64,000 bases of DNA from Loripinus fragilis (Eukaryota; Mollusca; Bivalvia; Lucinida; Lucinidae), in NCBI GenBank assembly GCA_964019695.1, contig OZ026520.1, forward strand, positions 33,398,620 to 33,462,619, written 5' to 3'. Positions 42,393-64,000 of this stretch are shown in pieces (position 1 is the stretch's first letter; each line of letters begins with the position of its first letter). Both the position numbers and the translations under genes were made by a program. Under the pieces are notes generated by a model. The model saw only the letters and a program-made list of their open reading frames with translations, searched no databases and was not told the origin of the DNA.

Positions 42393-43511
42393 TTGCGAAC
42401 AACAAAGGCACAGATCAGACTGCGATGATGGCAAAACCAGCGTATTTGTCTGTTGAAACTGTAACAGATAACCCTACCTCAGGCAAAACATCTATAACAC
42501 AGCTAGTCTATGTAGCTGAGCAAACTGGATTGTCAAATACCTGGTCGCAACCCCAGTATACATGTCAACATGCTTGTGTATCAACTCTGCATGCTAACTG
42601 ATGTTACATGTCACAGTATCTTCAGACTTTTATATTAAATTCTTTAAAAAATATCTATCATGTCTCGGACCGGGTCCGAGTTCATGTATACGTCATAATT
42701 TCAAGCAGTTTGAAACCTTATCAAAATTTCGGGCCTGATCTGAGTCCAGACAGTTTTGTTAATGTTTCCAGTGGTGGTTCATGATCAAAGAGACCGACAA
42801 TTTCAAAGCAGACCTCGGGTATTTTAGCAAGTCACGCGCGTCGTGTCAGTGGCCATGACGCGTGAAAAAATACATTACATATGAAAAATTGTCAAACTCC
42901 AAATACATAACCGCCCTTGTGGCGGTTTGCAGGAATATCATTTTCAATAATGAACGCATAATTTGAGGAAAGCATTTCGCCAGTTATCAAGACTTGTTTT
43001 CAAATTTATACAAAATGTATCAGCTGTTTAGAATAGGTCACTGTTTAGAAATTCTCTTGATGACACTGACTTGAAGATAAGGCTATCCAAATTTAGAGGT
43101 AACTCACGGTTGCCCGGTTACGCAGTCGGTCAGCTGATTTGCTCTCCACTGATTGTATGATTAGGTGTGACAATTAACAGCAATTTAAATCTCTAGGGTG
43201 CTGACTTTAAAACCGGGCTTACAGAACACGCAAAAGGGTACCTACCGTACATTGAGAAGTAAAAAGATAGGTTAAGATATTTTTACCATGGACTCAGCTG
43301 GGGGTGCTGAAGCACCCAAAGCACCCCCCCTAAATCCGCCACTGTTTTAAGCCAACTTTTACCTTGATAAAAATGATGATTTTTCTTAGAATTTTTTTTA
43401 ATTTGAAATTGGGAATTTTCCTCCCAAAATTGGGGAAAAAAGATACTTTTTGGCATTGGGAATATAACCCAATAACGGCTATAAAATCGGCCAAAAATAA
43501 GCCCTGGGGTA

Positions 43512-44957
43512 GGCTACAAAAGGTGTAGATAATTTCCATCTTTGTAAGATTTAAATGAAAAACATCATTTTATTTTAGAGATGAATCATAACTCGACCCT
43601 ATTTTAACTTGTCACCGATCTTTCATTCAATTACCATATTTTTCCTTGAAAGTGCCCAGCCACGACTGGCTTGGGGAATTCTGTTTCGATAGCTTAGTTG
43701 CTCTGACGGTAGTGGCAAATATCAAAATAAAGAAAAGCCACTAAAACGTCAGAGATAACTCAGACTACCAGGCACCCAACCCACTTTTTTAACATGGGTA
43801 TTCAGAACTGCAATTTTAGCCATCTAAATTAAGACCTTTTATAATGTCCTTTTATTATTTGCAATAACATTAGGAAACAAGTTCTAAAGTAGTAGAATGA
43901 GTGTATACTGTTCTAAAGTAGTAAAATATGTACCTTGTATTTTAATAATAAGCTTGATTCCATCAATGCATACATATCCATAAGTGTAAACGCAGTTTCT
44001 GGCAATATTGCCAGAATAGCTGCAATATAACCAGAATTCCGACAATATTGCCAGAAACTGTTGCTGCAATACTGCCGCAATATATTTCAAAAAGGCTTGT
44101 ATTTCTATAAGGGAATTTACCTTACCTGCCTCCACTGGGACGCAGACATGTTTGTTATGTCTTTCATTAAAATCTCAAACTCCGAGAGTCATTCCAAAGG
44201 TCTTAGTCTTATTATTCCTTTCGTAACGCTTTGGGTTTTCCCATAATTAAAACTGTCCAATTAAATCCATGTTGCCAAGCTCACTTTCGAATTTCATCAT
44301 TTCTCGCTCCTGCTCTGATTTATCGATCGACATAGATGCTTGTCACCTACCGGGTTTTATTATGATCAAGCACATAGTGAATTTAATGACTAGGAAGAAA
44401 TAAACAGGTGCTCAGGGCGACCTGAGAAACTTTTTTGTTAAAGAAATGCAGAAACAGACCTAGAACCATCCTTTTGCGGCTGTTCGGAGTCAGATAAGGT
44501 GGAATCATCTTAAAAACCAGCCCCAAAAAAGATAGGAAATTCCTATCTACCTGGTAAGGTAGATACAAATGGTTGAGATACGAAAATGACTTGATGTTTT
44601 GCGACATATGATAGGGAGAATTAATAAAACAAGCCTAGACATTTCCTTTTAATCTTGTGTATCTACTTTTATTAATACCAAAAGATGGGACCCCCATCAT
44701 AATCAAAGTTGAGTCCCAAGGACCCCCACGCATTCAGCTTGATGTAAAACCCTGCTCCTTCATGTTAACAAAACAGAAAATAAGGTACAGTGGAATTGAG
44801 ACCTTTAATGGACGAGACAGTTCACCGACACGCATTATGAAGACAGTCACCGACATAATTGAAGACAGTTCACAGACAAATTTTATATTGAATTTATAAG
44901 GAATGACACATTTTTACTATTAATTGAGATAATATTAAACACATTAAACAAATGATT
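43512..44957. other. Non-coding with small repeats
   Basis: 43992-44061 is a hairpin (CAGTTTCTGGCAATATTGCC pairs with its complement). 44676-44765 is the reverse-orientation copy of the repeat at 31522-31640. No gene seen. Confidence 0.5.
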
Positions 44958-45083
44958 GATAGGATTAATACACAAGCGATCTTTCGATTGACGTAAGCTC
45001 AATTGAAGTGTACACGATAGTGTTGAATTTAGCAATTGTAAACAAAATATACGTCACTATCACTTTTGGTTGGCACTACAGTA
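44958..45083. repeat. Half copy of the 4186-4410 MITE
   Basis: Shares GATAGGATTAATACACAAGC-type and AAACAAAATATACGTCACT-type blocks with 4186-4410. One end is missing. Confidence 0.6.
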
Positions 45084-45107
45084 GCATAAAAATAATGTTT
45101 GATCTTA

Positions 45108-45322
45108 TTTAGCCCATAAAGTGCCACCTATAACTTGCAGCAGACGACAATTTAAAATTTTGCCGCTTTTTTTTAAAAAATAACAATAAGGCATGGTATT
45201 TCATGAGAATCATCAGCTGGCAGACAGTTCTCATGAAATATCATACCTTATTTTTTCAAAAATTGAGAAAAATGTTGCAAAATTTGTCGACTGCTGCAGT
45301 TGTGATTGGTGCTTTAAGGGTT
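45108..45322. mobile_element. AAAGCGCC-type MITE, hairpin subfamily, copy 1
   Basis: Inverted ends CCCATAAAGTGCCACC and GATTGGTGCTTTAAGGGTTA, then GCAGCAGACGACAATTT and its diverged complement. The centre GGTATTTCATGAGAAT pairs with ATTCTCATGAAATA-type sequence. Sister copy at 57277-57476. Confidence 0.75.
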
Positions 45323-45407
45323 AGGAAAAGTTTTACAAAAGAATTTCCATGATTTATCTTACACAATTGTAAGAATTTTCTCAGCTCCATGTGTATTCCT
45401 AAATTTT

Positions 45408-45634
45408 GTTCTACTGTGAGCTACTAATCGCAACAAATAATCCTCTGCTTTTCTCGTCTGCTGAAATGTTTAAGAAGCCTCTATGACAAACAGTGTGGAC
45501 CCATTTCTGTTCTGGGCCCACACTGTTTGCTTTTACATTTAATTCGTCAGTAATGTAAGGCAATATTTTGCAGCAGACGACTTCAGCAGTCGACATTTTC
45601 AGATGCAATTTTTTCTTGGCGCTTTAAGGGTTAA
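45408..45634. mobile_element. AAAGCGCC-type MITE, copy 2
   Basis: Contains CTTTTCTCGTCTGCTGAAAT and its partner GCAGACGACTTCAGCAG. The centre is ACAAACAGTGTGGACCC/GGGCCCACACTGTTTG; it ends CTTGGCGCTTTAAGGGTTAA. Sisters at 48728-48958 and 49016-49257. Confidence 0.75.
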
Positions 45635-46155
45635 ATTTACAGACTGATACTGGAAAATGAAAAAAATAATCTGAATTTTCTCTTGTGTGATCAGGTCATC
45701 AACTTCAAAAAAACTCAAGAACTGAAATCAAAATACTTAATTTTTTTACTATACATCACTGGACATAATAATAATAAAAAAAGTCCTAAAAATAAAATCA
45801 ATTTTATCATGCTTATGGACAAGTTCAATTTAGAATGCCAAGGTTACTCATTTTAGGAATGCTTAACTCATTTCAAAATATCTGAGATATCAATTTGTTG
45901 AAGCCTCTTATTTGACTCTGTAATGTAATTGTAATGTTATTAATCACATTGGACCAAGTAATTGAATGTAATTAATTACAAATGTTGCTAAAAAGCCACA
46001 TAATTGTAATTTAATTGAACAATTTCCAATGTAATGGTAAATAGTTAATTATTTTTCAAAGTAATTGACTCCAAGTCTGGAGCAAGCTAATTCAAAGGTC
46101 TAACAAAATATTTTTCACACCTTTGAGAAGTTGAGATATGAGGCACAGCAAAATG
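45635..46155. other. No gene recognised
   Basis: AT-rich, includes (TAA)n-like and TAATTGTAATT-rich sequence. Confidence 0.35.
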
Positions 46156-48351
46156 AATACCAATACCAATACCAATATTTATTCAGCATAAAACATTACA
46201 TATAATGTTTATAGCCCTAATACATATAAACTGTGAAAGACAATGTTAATTTACAGAAGAGCATATTGCCCAGTAGAATAATGTGGTTAAGCTAACGTCA
46301 TGAATGACGTCACCAATGAGGGCACATTTGTTTCAATTCGGCACCTAGGGGTATCGCATTGAAACAAATTTGACCTCGAGCTGGCCCCATGGGTCTTCTG
46401 GGATATATCCAGCAATATATTTATATACAAGTGTTGTATAAATTACGTATGTAGACTTTTTTTCTGTTTTTTTTTTTTTCTTATTTTTTTTTTTTTTTTA
46501 ATTTTTCTCGCCATTTTTTCTTGACATCATGGAATTCTAATTTTCTGAGCAAAATAAATATACTTAGACAGATTGCAAATAACTTTCTTTGAATTTGAAG
46601 ACAAGAGATTCTCAAATTTGTGGATTGTAAATATGATTTAAAATATTTTTTCCTTAGATCTCTGAACTTTGGGCAAACAAGTAAGAAATGATATTCACTT
46701 TCTATTGTTTTCATGTCACAAGATTTGCAGAGTCTCTGGTCTCGTGGTATATTCTCATATCTCCCTGTTTCAATAAGCAAGTCATGTGATGAAGTTCTAA
46801 ACCGTGAAAGCGCGTATTTGTATTTATTTTCCATCGATATTTTCAAGTATTTCTCTAGCGTAAAATTATGCTTGAATATACTGTATGATTGAAGGCGACT
46901 GGAGTTATTTATATCCAAGTACCATTTTTGATTGTACATATCTAATATTCTTTGTTTTATGAACTTGAAGGGTATTTCAATTATATGCTGTTGGTTCCAG
47001 ATGTATTCTAGGCCATGTTGCTGTAATATATTTTTGATTTGGTATGCCCAGTTCATCCCGTTATAATGCGAGTTTGCGTCCGTGTCCGCTTGAAGAATGA
47101 GATAAATGCGTTTTAGCAGTGAAAGGTCGCTTTGGCCGAGAACCTTAATCCAGTATTTGACCATGATTATTTTACGGTACACGTTAAAAGGTACCCTACC
47201 GATTTCGCCATAGAGTGCAGTAAGGTTTGTTGACTTTTTAACTCCCAGGACTCGACGTAAAAACTTTGCATGAATCAGTTCAATATCAGATGCATCATGT
47301 ATTCCCCATAATTCGGCGCCAAAATTTAATATAGACCCTATGAGGGTATCGAAAAGTTTACATTTCTGAGGTACTGATAATTCTGCATTATTAAAGATGG
47401 TGAACAGATTAAAAAGAGCATGAGACGCATGTTGTGCAATACACTTTTGTGATCGGTACCAACTGCCGTTTTTGAATAGTGTGATCCCAAGATATTTGAA
47501 TGAGTCAACCAGTTCAATTTTAGTGTCATATAGAAAAAATTCATGGTATGTTCGTCTTCCTTTTTCAAATATCATCGCTTTCGTTTTTGATGGGTTGATT
47601 TTTAAACCCCATTCTGTGCAATAGTGCTCTATATCCGTAAGTAATGACTGTAATGTGTCAGGTGTTTTCGCGAATACTACTTGGTCGTCTGCAAACAGGA
47701 TCAGAAAGAGCTTTAGTTCATTAACCGTGAATATACCATCTAGATTTGAGTTGATGTTTTCTAGGATGTCGTTCACAAAAAGCATGAACAATAATGGTGA
47801 GCTTGGGTCCCCTTGTTTTAGGCCAATGTATGAACTAAAAAATTCTGAGAAAGTGTTCTTATATCTGATGCATAGCTTGACGGTAGAGTACATGGACTTT
47901 ATTGCCTTAACTAGCTTGCAGCTGACATGTTCTCTGACCATTTAGTGAGTCTGTTTAAAAGTAACTGTGAGTAAATCTTAGCGAGTATATTGATTAAAGT
48001 GATTCCGCGATAATTTTGTGCATCATTAATATTGATATCTCCCTTTTTGAATATAGGGGTTATTATACTTTCACCCCATGAGCTTGGGTATGTACTTGTT
48101 TGGAATATTTTGTTGTAGAGATTTAGCAATAATGGACTTGTCTGTTCGAATGATGCTTTGATGATTTCACTGGATATATTATCGATGCCAGGGGCTTTGT
48201 TATTATTTTGCGAAAATACTGCCGATCGAAGTTCCGTTATGGTGATTTCGCAGTCTAGTTCTAATACTGTACTGTGTTTAATGTCAATGTTTACCCATAA
48301 AATGATTGCAAACTTTTCAGCTCCTAATACTTTATCAAGAGTAGACCATTT
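46156..48351 (-). pseudogene. Broken non-LTR retrotransposon lacking RT motif A
   Basis: Read right to left. From 48351 an open frame gives NNKAPGIDNISSEIIKASFE and NYRGITLINILAKIYSQLLL, ending at 47911. Frame then shifts into 486 codons (47941-46481) starting VREHVSCKLVKAIKSMYSTV. It goes on through motif B GLKQGDPSSPLLF and motif C LFADD, KYLGITLF, and a C-terminal CKSC-x9-H-x4-C knuckle. The stretch that should join them, with motif A (the F-AFD catalytic aspartate), is missing, so a ~100-residue deletion plus frameshift kills the RT. No endonuclease: also 5'-truncated. The tail ends in ATTGGT repeats after AATAAA-type sequence (about 46156-46185), the usual 3' repeat tail. Confidence 0.9.
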
Positions 48352-48392
48352 CTGGTCCTAGTCCTGCTGCCCCAATGGCTACATGTACAAAT

Positions 48393-48609
48393 TAGGGTAA
48401 AGTCGGGTATATTCGGACAGACAGCTAAATTCAGACAGTGACCTTGTTTGTTTAATATTTCAAATATTGGAATAAAAAATAAATTAACTAAGCAAACAGT
48501 GAAAATCCTGATGAGACGGCTCATAAAGAGCTGTCTCATCTGGATTTACACTGTTTGCAAATGTGTGTCCAAATTTCCCTAATGTCCGAATTTACCCGAC
48601 TTTACCCTA
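48393..48609. mobile_element. TAGGGTAAAGTCGGG-ended MITE
   Basis: 217 bp with perfect short ends TAGGGTAAAGTCGGGTA and TACCCGACTTTACCCTA (one mismatch region inside: TATTCGGACA/TGTCCGAAT). The centre is the recurring hairpin module (GCAAACAGTG...CACTGTTTGC, 48492-48558). Confidence 0.85.
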
Positions 48610-48727
48610 GCTGAATATGCCAAGATAAAATAAAACCATAAGAACATATTTTTGTGCTTTGGCATCGATAAAATTTATTTGTGAAATCAGCTAAGCATGT
48701 CAACTTGTTTTTGTAAAAAAAAATCTT

Positions 48728-48958
48728 TAACCCTTAAAGCGCCAAGAAAAAAATGCATCTGAAAAATGGCATCTGCTGAAGTCGTCTGCTGCAAATAATT
48801 GCCTAACATAACTGACAAATTTAAGTATAGAAGCAAACAGTTTGGATCTAAATCAGACTTTGATCTGGGTCCACATTGTTTGTCATAAAGGCTTCTTAAA
48901 CATTTCAGCAGACGAGAAAAGCAGACGTCTTTTGTTGCGATTGGCGCTTTAAGGGTTA
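48728..48958. mobile_element. AACCCTTAAAGCGCC-ended MITE, copy 3
   Basis: Ends AACCCTTAAAGCGCCAAG and TTGGCGCTTTAAGGGTT are inverted. GTCGTCTGCTG and CAGCAGACG inside, then the AAACAGTTTGGATC/GGTCCACATTGTTT module. Confidence 0.82.
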
Positions 48959-49015
48959 AAGAGGGAGAAAACAGTAATGCTGGCAGTGTGAGTTCTGCTG
49001 AGAAAAATGTACCTT

Positions 49016-49257
49016 TTAACTCTAAATGCGCCAATCACAACAAAAGTCGTCTGCTTTTCTCGTCGAGTGAAATGTTTAAGAAGCCTTGATGGCAAATAGT
49101 GTAGACCCAGATCAGACTATAGGAGCAGTCTGTTCTGAGTCCACACTATTTGCTTCCATACTTAATTTGTCAGTAATGTTTGGCAATTATTTGCAGCAGA
49201 TGTCTTCAGCAGACCACATTTTCAGATGCAGTTTTTTCTTGGCGCTTTAAGGGTTGA
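49016..49257. mobile_element. AACCCTTAAAGCGCC-ended MITE, copy 4
   Basis: Opposite orientation to copy 3 and only ~58 bp from it. Ends AACTCTAAATGCGCCAATCA and TTGGCGCTTTAAGGGTT. Module GACCCAGATCAGACT/AGTCTGTTCTGAGTC at the centre. Confidence 0.8.
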
Positions 49258-50436
49258 TATACCATGCTACAACATCTATTGCTGATAATTTTTAAATTTT
49301 AATTTTGTTAAATAATCAATCTGATTTTTATTATTTATACACATTGCACCTTTATCTCAAACATTTGAATAAAATTGGTTATTCTAAAAGTGACTTAATC
49401 TTTCCAAAAGTTTGCTTGTATTTGATGTCAACAAATCTCAATCTTTTTTTTATTCATCCACAGTATACCTTTCTTTCAATCATCCAAATTAAAATAATGA
49501 AATAATTCATCAGTTAGTTACTAGTTTCTAGTGGTGACCAAATTTACTAGGTATTTAAAAAGTATTTGAAAGTAATTATAATTACAGCTAATATATTTTC
49601 AGTAATGATTACAATTACATTACATGTATTTGAGCCAAATCATGATTACAATTACTTATGATTACTTTGAAAATTGTATTTATATACAGATAATTACAAT
49701 TACTGATTACACTTACCCCAGTTCTGATGGATATATCCCCAACATGTTATGGTCGGATGATTTTTCCTGGAGTTATGGCCCTTTGGTAATCTGGTGCAAG
49801 GATTTTCCTAGGTCAAATCTGGGGCTGAATATCGGCCTCATCCCAATTAAAAAAAAAACGAGAAAAAACTTCCCAAATTGGTGTGTAACAGTCCCAAATC
49901 TTTGGCTATACGTTTGAGCCAGCAAAGAGCCTATCGCTTATTGGCTACTTGGCCAGCATAAATTAAAATTCTGGACTGGAATGTAAGCATAATTAAGATA
50001 AGATGTGGAATGGTAGTGGTTGGTATGGATTCATAGGGACAATTTCAACATCTACTACTGATATCAGTCTATGCAACAGGTTAAAGCTTTACACTGATAA
50101 CTTGGACTTCTTTTTCCCACTGAATCCTGTTTTCCCTAATTTGATGGTTTGATTGCGATTTTACCAAATTCAACAGGCCCCTGGCCCCAACTTCAGAAAG
50201 ACAGAAAAATTCCTGTGGTGTCCTTGTGACTTCTCAGCAACTACTTATTGGATTTCAAGGAAACTTCATGGCAACCTTCAGTATCACTCTTTAGAAGATG
50301 GGCATATTTTGCAAGAATGTTTGGTTAATGGTCACTTTCTATAGCTCTTATGTTAAATTGTCCCTTTTATCTAATATAAAACAATTGACCTATAGCTCGA
50401 TCCATTCTTATGGACCCCAAAATAGCTTTATAAACT
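49258..50436. other. Non-coding upstream of RTCB
   Basis: No gene recognised. About 49800-49885 has CCCAATT-type blocks like the ends of the CAGGG elements at 22402 and 40337, so probably a solo end. Confidence 0.4.
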
Positions 50437-50814
50437 GACTGTACCATATAAATTTAAAAAAACAATGATTTTTGTATATAAGAGAGTATAGACTGTTAAC
50501 AGAAAGGTGACTGTACCATATAAATTTTAAAAAAAATATTAATGAGCCAGTGCATGAGATTTCCAACAATGTGGTATGTGTGACCAGCAAAGCCTCAGAT
50601 CAGCCTGCGCATACGTGCAGTCTGATTAGAGCCTTTGCTAGATGCTTGAGTATTCTATGATTGTTAAGCTACTGACTGAACATCATTTGGAGTTTTTAAA
50701 GGAGGCTGCATAGGCTCATCTGAGCTACACTTGTCAAAATGTCAAACTGTTGGAAATCTCATGCCGTGGCTCATTTTGCTTTTTGTAGATAAAAGAGTGT
50801 AGACTGTTAACAGA
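50437..50814 (+). repeat. Tandem duplication of the RTCB leader
   Basis: GACTGTACCATATAAATTT occurs at 50437 and 50509 (72-bp period), each followed by TTTTTGTA-ATAA-AGAG-TAGACTGTTAACAGA. The second unit is split by the MITE at 50543-50773, and its last part forms the leader of RTCB exon 1. The first unit has AAGG where the second has the ATGG start, and contains TATATAAG (50475-50482), a possible TATA box. Confidence 0.75.
50543..50773. mobile_element. TGAGCC-ended MITE, copy 2
   Basis: Same family as 15407-15645: ends TGAGCCAGTGCATGAGATTT and AAATCTCATGCCGTGGCTCA. It sits 42 bp before the RTCB start codon, inside the duplicated leader. Confidence 0.85.
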
Positions 50815-62900
<12,086 letters not shown>

Positions 62901-63457
62901 GTACAGTATTGACAGTATTATAGGTCCAATTGAGCAAACTTTTTGAGCATGAAATTGTGATTTTTCCCTTATCCATCAGTTTAAACATATGGTGTGTGTG
63001 CTCAAAAGAACTGAGCAAGTACCCACAACATATGTTTTGGTTGAGAAATAAGAAAAATAATTTTCATTTACCCCCTCTCAGCTAGAGAAATGAGAATTGA
63101 TCCTAAATATTCTGACACTTCTACATGTTAAGGCTCGATCATAGTCTACAAAATGCTAAATAGATTGCTATCATACTTTGCTCTTAAGAATGTGGATACT
63201 TTATTCCACCTAATGATCCTATGAGCATAGCCTAATTCCTTTATGGATTTGTTACACTATATAAACTTCTGATTACCAATGATTGCATAGTTTTTATTGT
63301 TATATGGAATCATTGTTTGGATGAAAATAGTGAAGATCCTGATCAGCTGGCTTCTGATGAAGCCAGCTGATATGGATCAACACTACTTTCAAAAGAGGGT
63401 ATGTAATTCTGAACAGTTATGGGCTCAGTGAGCTTATTACGGTGAATAAGATATATA
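62901..63457. other. RTCB intron 7, first part
   Basis: Starts with donor GTACAG. 62980-63080 repeats a block also present in intron 2 near 53085-53190 (TTTAAACAT-TG-TGTGTGTGCTC, GGTTGAGAAATAAGAAAA). 63327-63392 is another copy of the GATCAG hairpin module, here GATCAGCTGGCTTC/GAAGCCAGCTGAT. Confidence 0.55.
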
Positions 63458-63680
63458 TGAGCCAGCTCATGAGATTTTGGTTCTTATTGCATATGCATGA
63501 AAACCTCCTTTAAGCATCAATGCTGAATTATCAAGCAGGGATAGAGGTCTAATTTTTTTTAGACTTCATCTTCATACATACAAGTAAAGAAGGCTAGCTT
63601 GTCTGAGGAATTTTGCAGTCTCACCTGAGACTCCTTTGCTCAACAGTGTGATAATTACCAAAATCTAGTGTGCTGGCTCA
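63458..63680. mobile_element. TGAGCCAGC-ended MITE, TA duplication
   Basis: Ends TGAGCCAGCTCATGAGATTT and AAATCTAGTGTGCTGGCTCA, then TTGGT/ACCAA; TA at 63456-63457 and 63681-63682. The interior differs from the TGAGCC family at 15407, so a sister family. Confidence 0.82.
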
Positions 63681-63849
63681 TAGACTTGATTTACAGTCAG
63701 GTTATCTGTTATTTACAACACTCTTTATGAACAAGCTTAACTTCTTGGCGATTAAACGGTTCCTGTTTGATGCAATACATATTTTGTATGACCGCATATA
63801 ATCAATATTTTCTCTTATTTCCCTTTTAATACTAGCTGATAAACAAGCC
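63681..63849. other. Spacer in RTCB intron 7
   Basis: Short stretch with nothing recognised. Confidence 0.3.
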
Positions 63850-64000
63850 TGGTATTTTATCTCAGTGGTAGAGTGCTTGACTTGAAATCAAGGGGTTGTG
63901 AGTTCTAGCTGCACCAGAGACATTGAATTGTGTCTTTGAGCTAGACACTTTATCCTCTGCTTAGTACTGATTCAACCCAGGAAGACCCATGTTGACATGA
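63850..64000 (+). mobile_element. tRNA-derived SINE, cut by window end
   Basis: CTCAGTGGTAGAGTGCTTGA (A box), TGTGAGTTCTAGCTG (changed B box), TTTGAGCTAGACACTTTATC and AACCCAGGAAGACCC; the tail lies outside. Confidence 0.83.

Larger units (their letters stand above)
40566..43344. mobile_element. hAT-like element nested in another transposon
   Basis: Starts CAGTGGCGGATCCAGG and ends CCTAAATCCGCCACTG, with GGGGGTGCT-type sequence inside each end. GTTTTAAG at the left and TTTTAAG at the right form a 7-8 bp target duplication, as expected for hAT. Removing it rejoins the outer element. No transposase ORF; it contains a long palindrome and a tandem duplication listed separately. Confidence 0.78.
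40337..43506. mobile_element. CAGGGC-ended DNA transposon, GGGTA duplication
   Basis: Left end CAGGGCTTTTTTCACCATAT and right end GGCCAAAAATAAGCCCTG are inverted. Subterminal AATTGGGAATTTT and AATGCCAAAA blocks match the element at 22402-24417. GGGTA flanks it at 40331-40335 (one extra C) and 43507-43511. Nearly all its interior is a second, nested element (40566-43344). No coding frame recognised. Confidence 0.72.

Overview
The window is animal genomic DNA: AT-rich, intron-containing and crowded with transposon relics. The best guess is a mollusc, most likely a bivalve. This rests on an intronless GT11 fucosyltransferase, the exon pattern of an animal RTCB gene, tRNA-headed SINEs with AAAC tails, and many small foldback elements with a GATCAGACTG-type core. 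No sequence search was possible, so the taxon is inference.

Two host genes are supported. At 5370-6548 (+) is a complete single-exon type II membrane alpha-1,2-fucosyltransferase; a decayed copy of its C-terminal end lies at 10664-10879. At 50815-62900 (+) are seven exons of RTCB, the tRNA-splicing and XBP1-mRNA ligase. They join in phase into 394 residues, and the last ~110 residues lie beyond the window. Its introns carry most of the small repeats of the right-hand third.

The rest is mobile DNA. 1-16 kb: MITEs and foldback elements of several families, some with clear target duplications. 16.2-21.8 kb: a GATA microsatellite, then a set of insertions inside insertions in an old reverse transcriptase gene. 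22.4-24.4 kb: a DNA transposon with 5-bp target duplication and a zinc-finger ORF; a relative at 40.3-43.5 kb has its own nested hAT-like insert. 27.1-29.4 kb: a ~161-bp tandem satellite. 32.0-38.8 kb (-): a non-LTR retrotransposon with both ORFs intact (PHD-finger ORF1; endonuclease-RT ORF2). 39.4-40.1 and 46.2-48.4 kb (-): broken non-LTR elements. 44.9-49.3 kb: a cluster of MITEs with AACCCTTAAAGCGCC ends.

The most unusual signal is a ~60-bp hairpin module (AAACAGT-TGGACCC-GATCAG and its reverse complement). It recurs inside otherwise different foldback elements and also inside the satellite monomer. I saw no CRISPR, operon or prokaryotic system, and no convincing standalone tRNA or rRNA gene.
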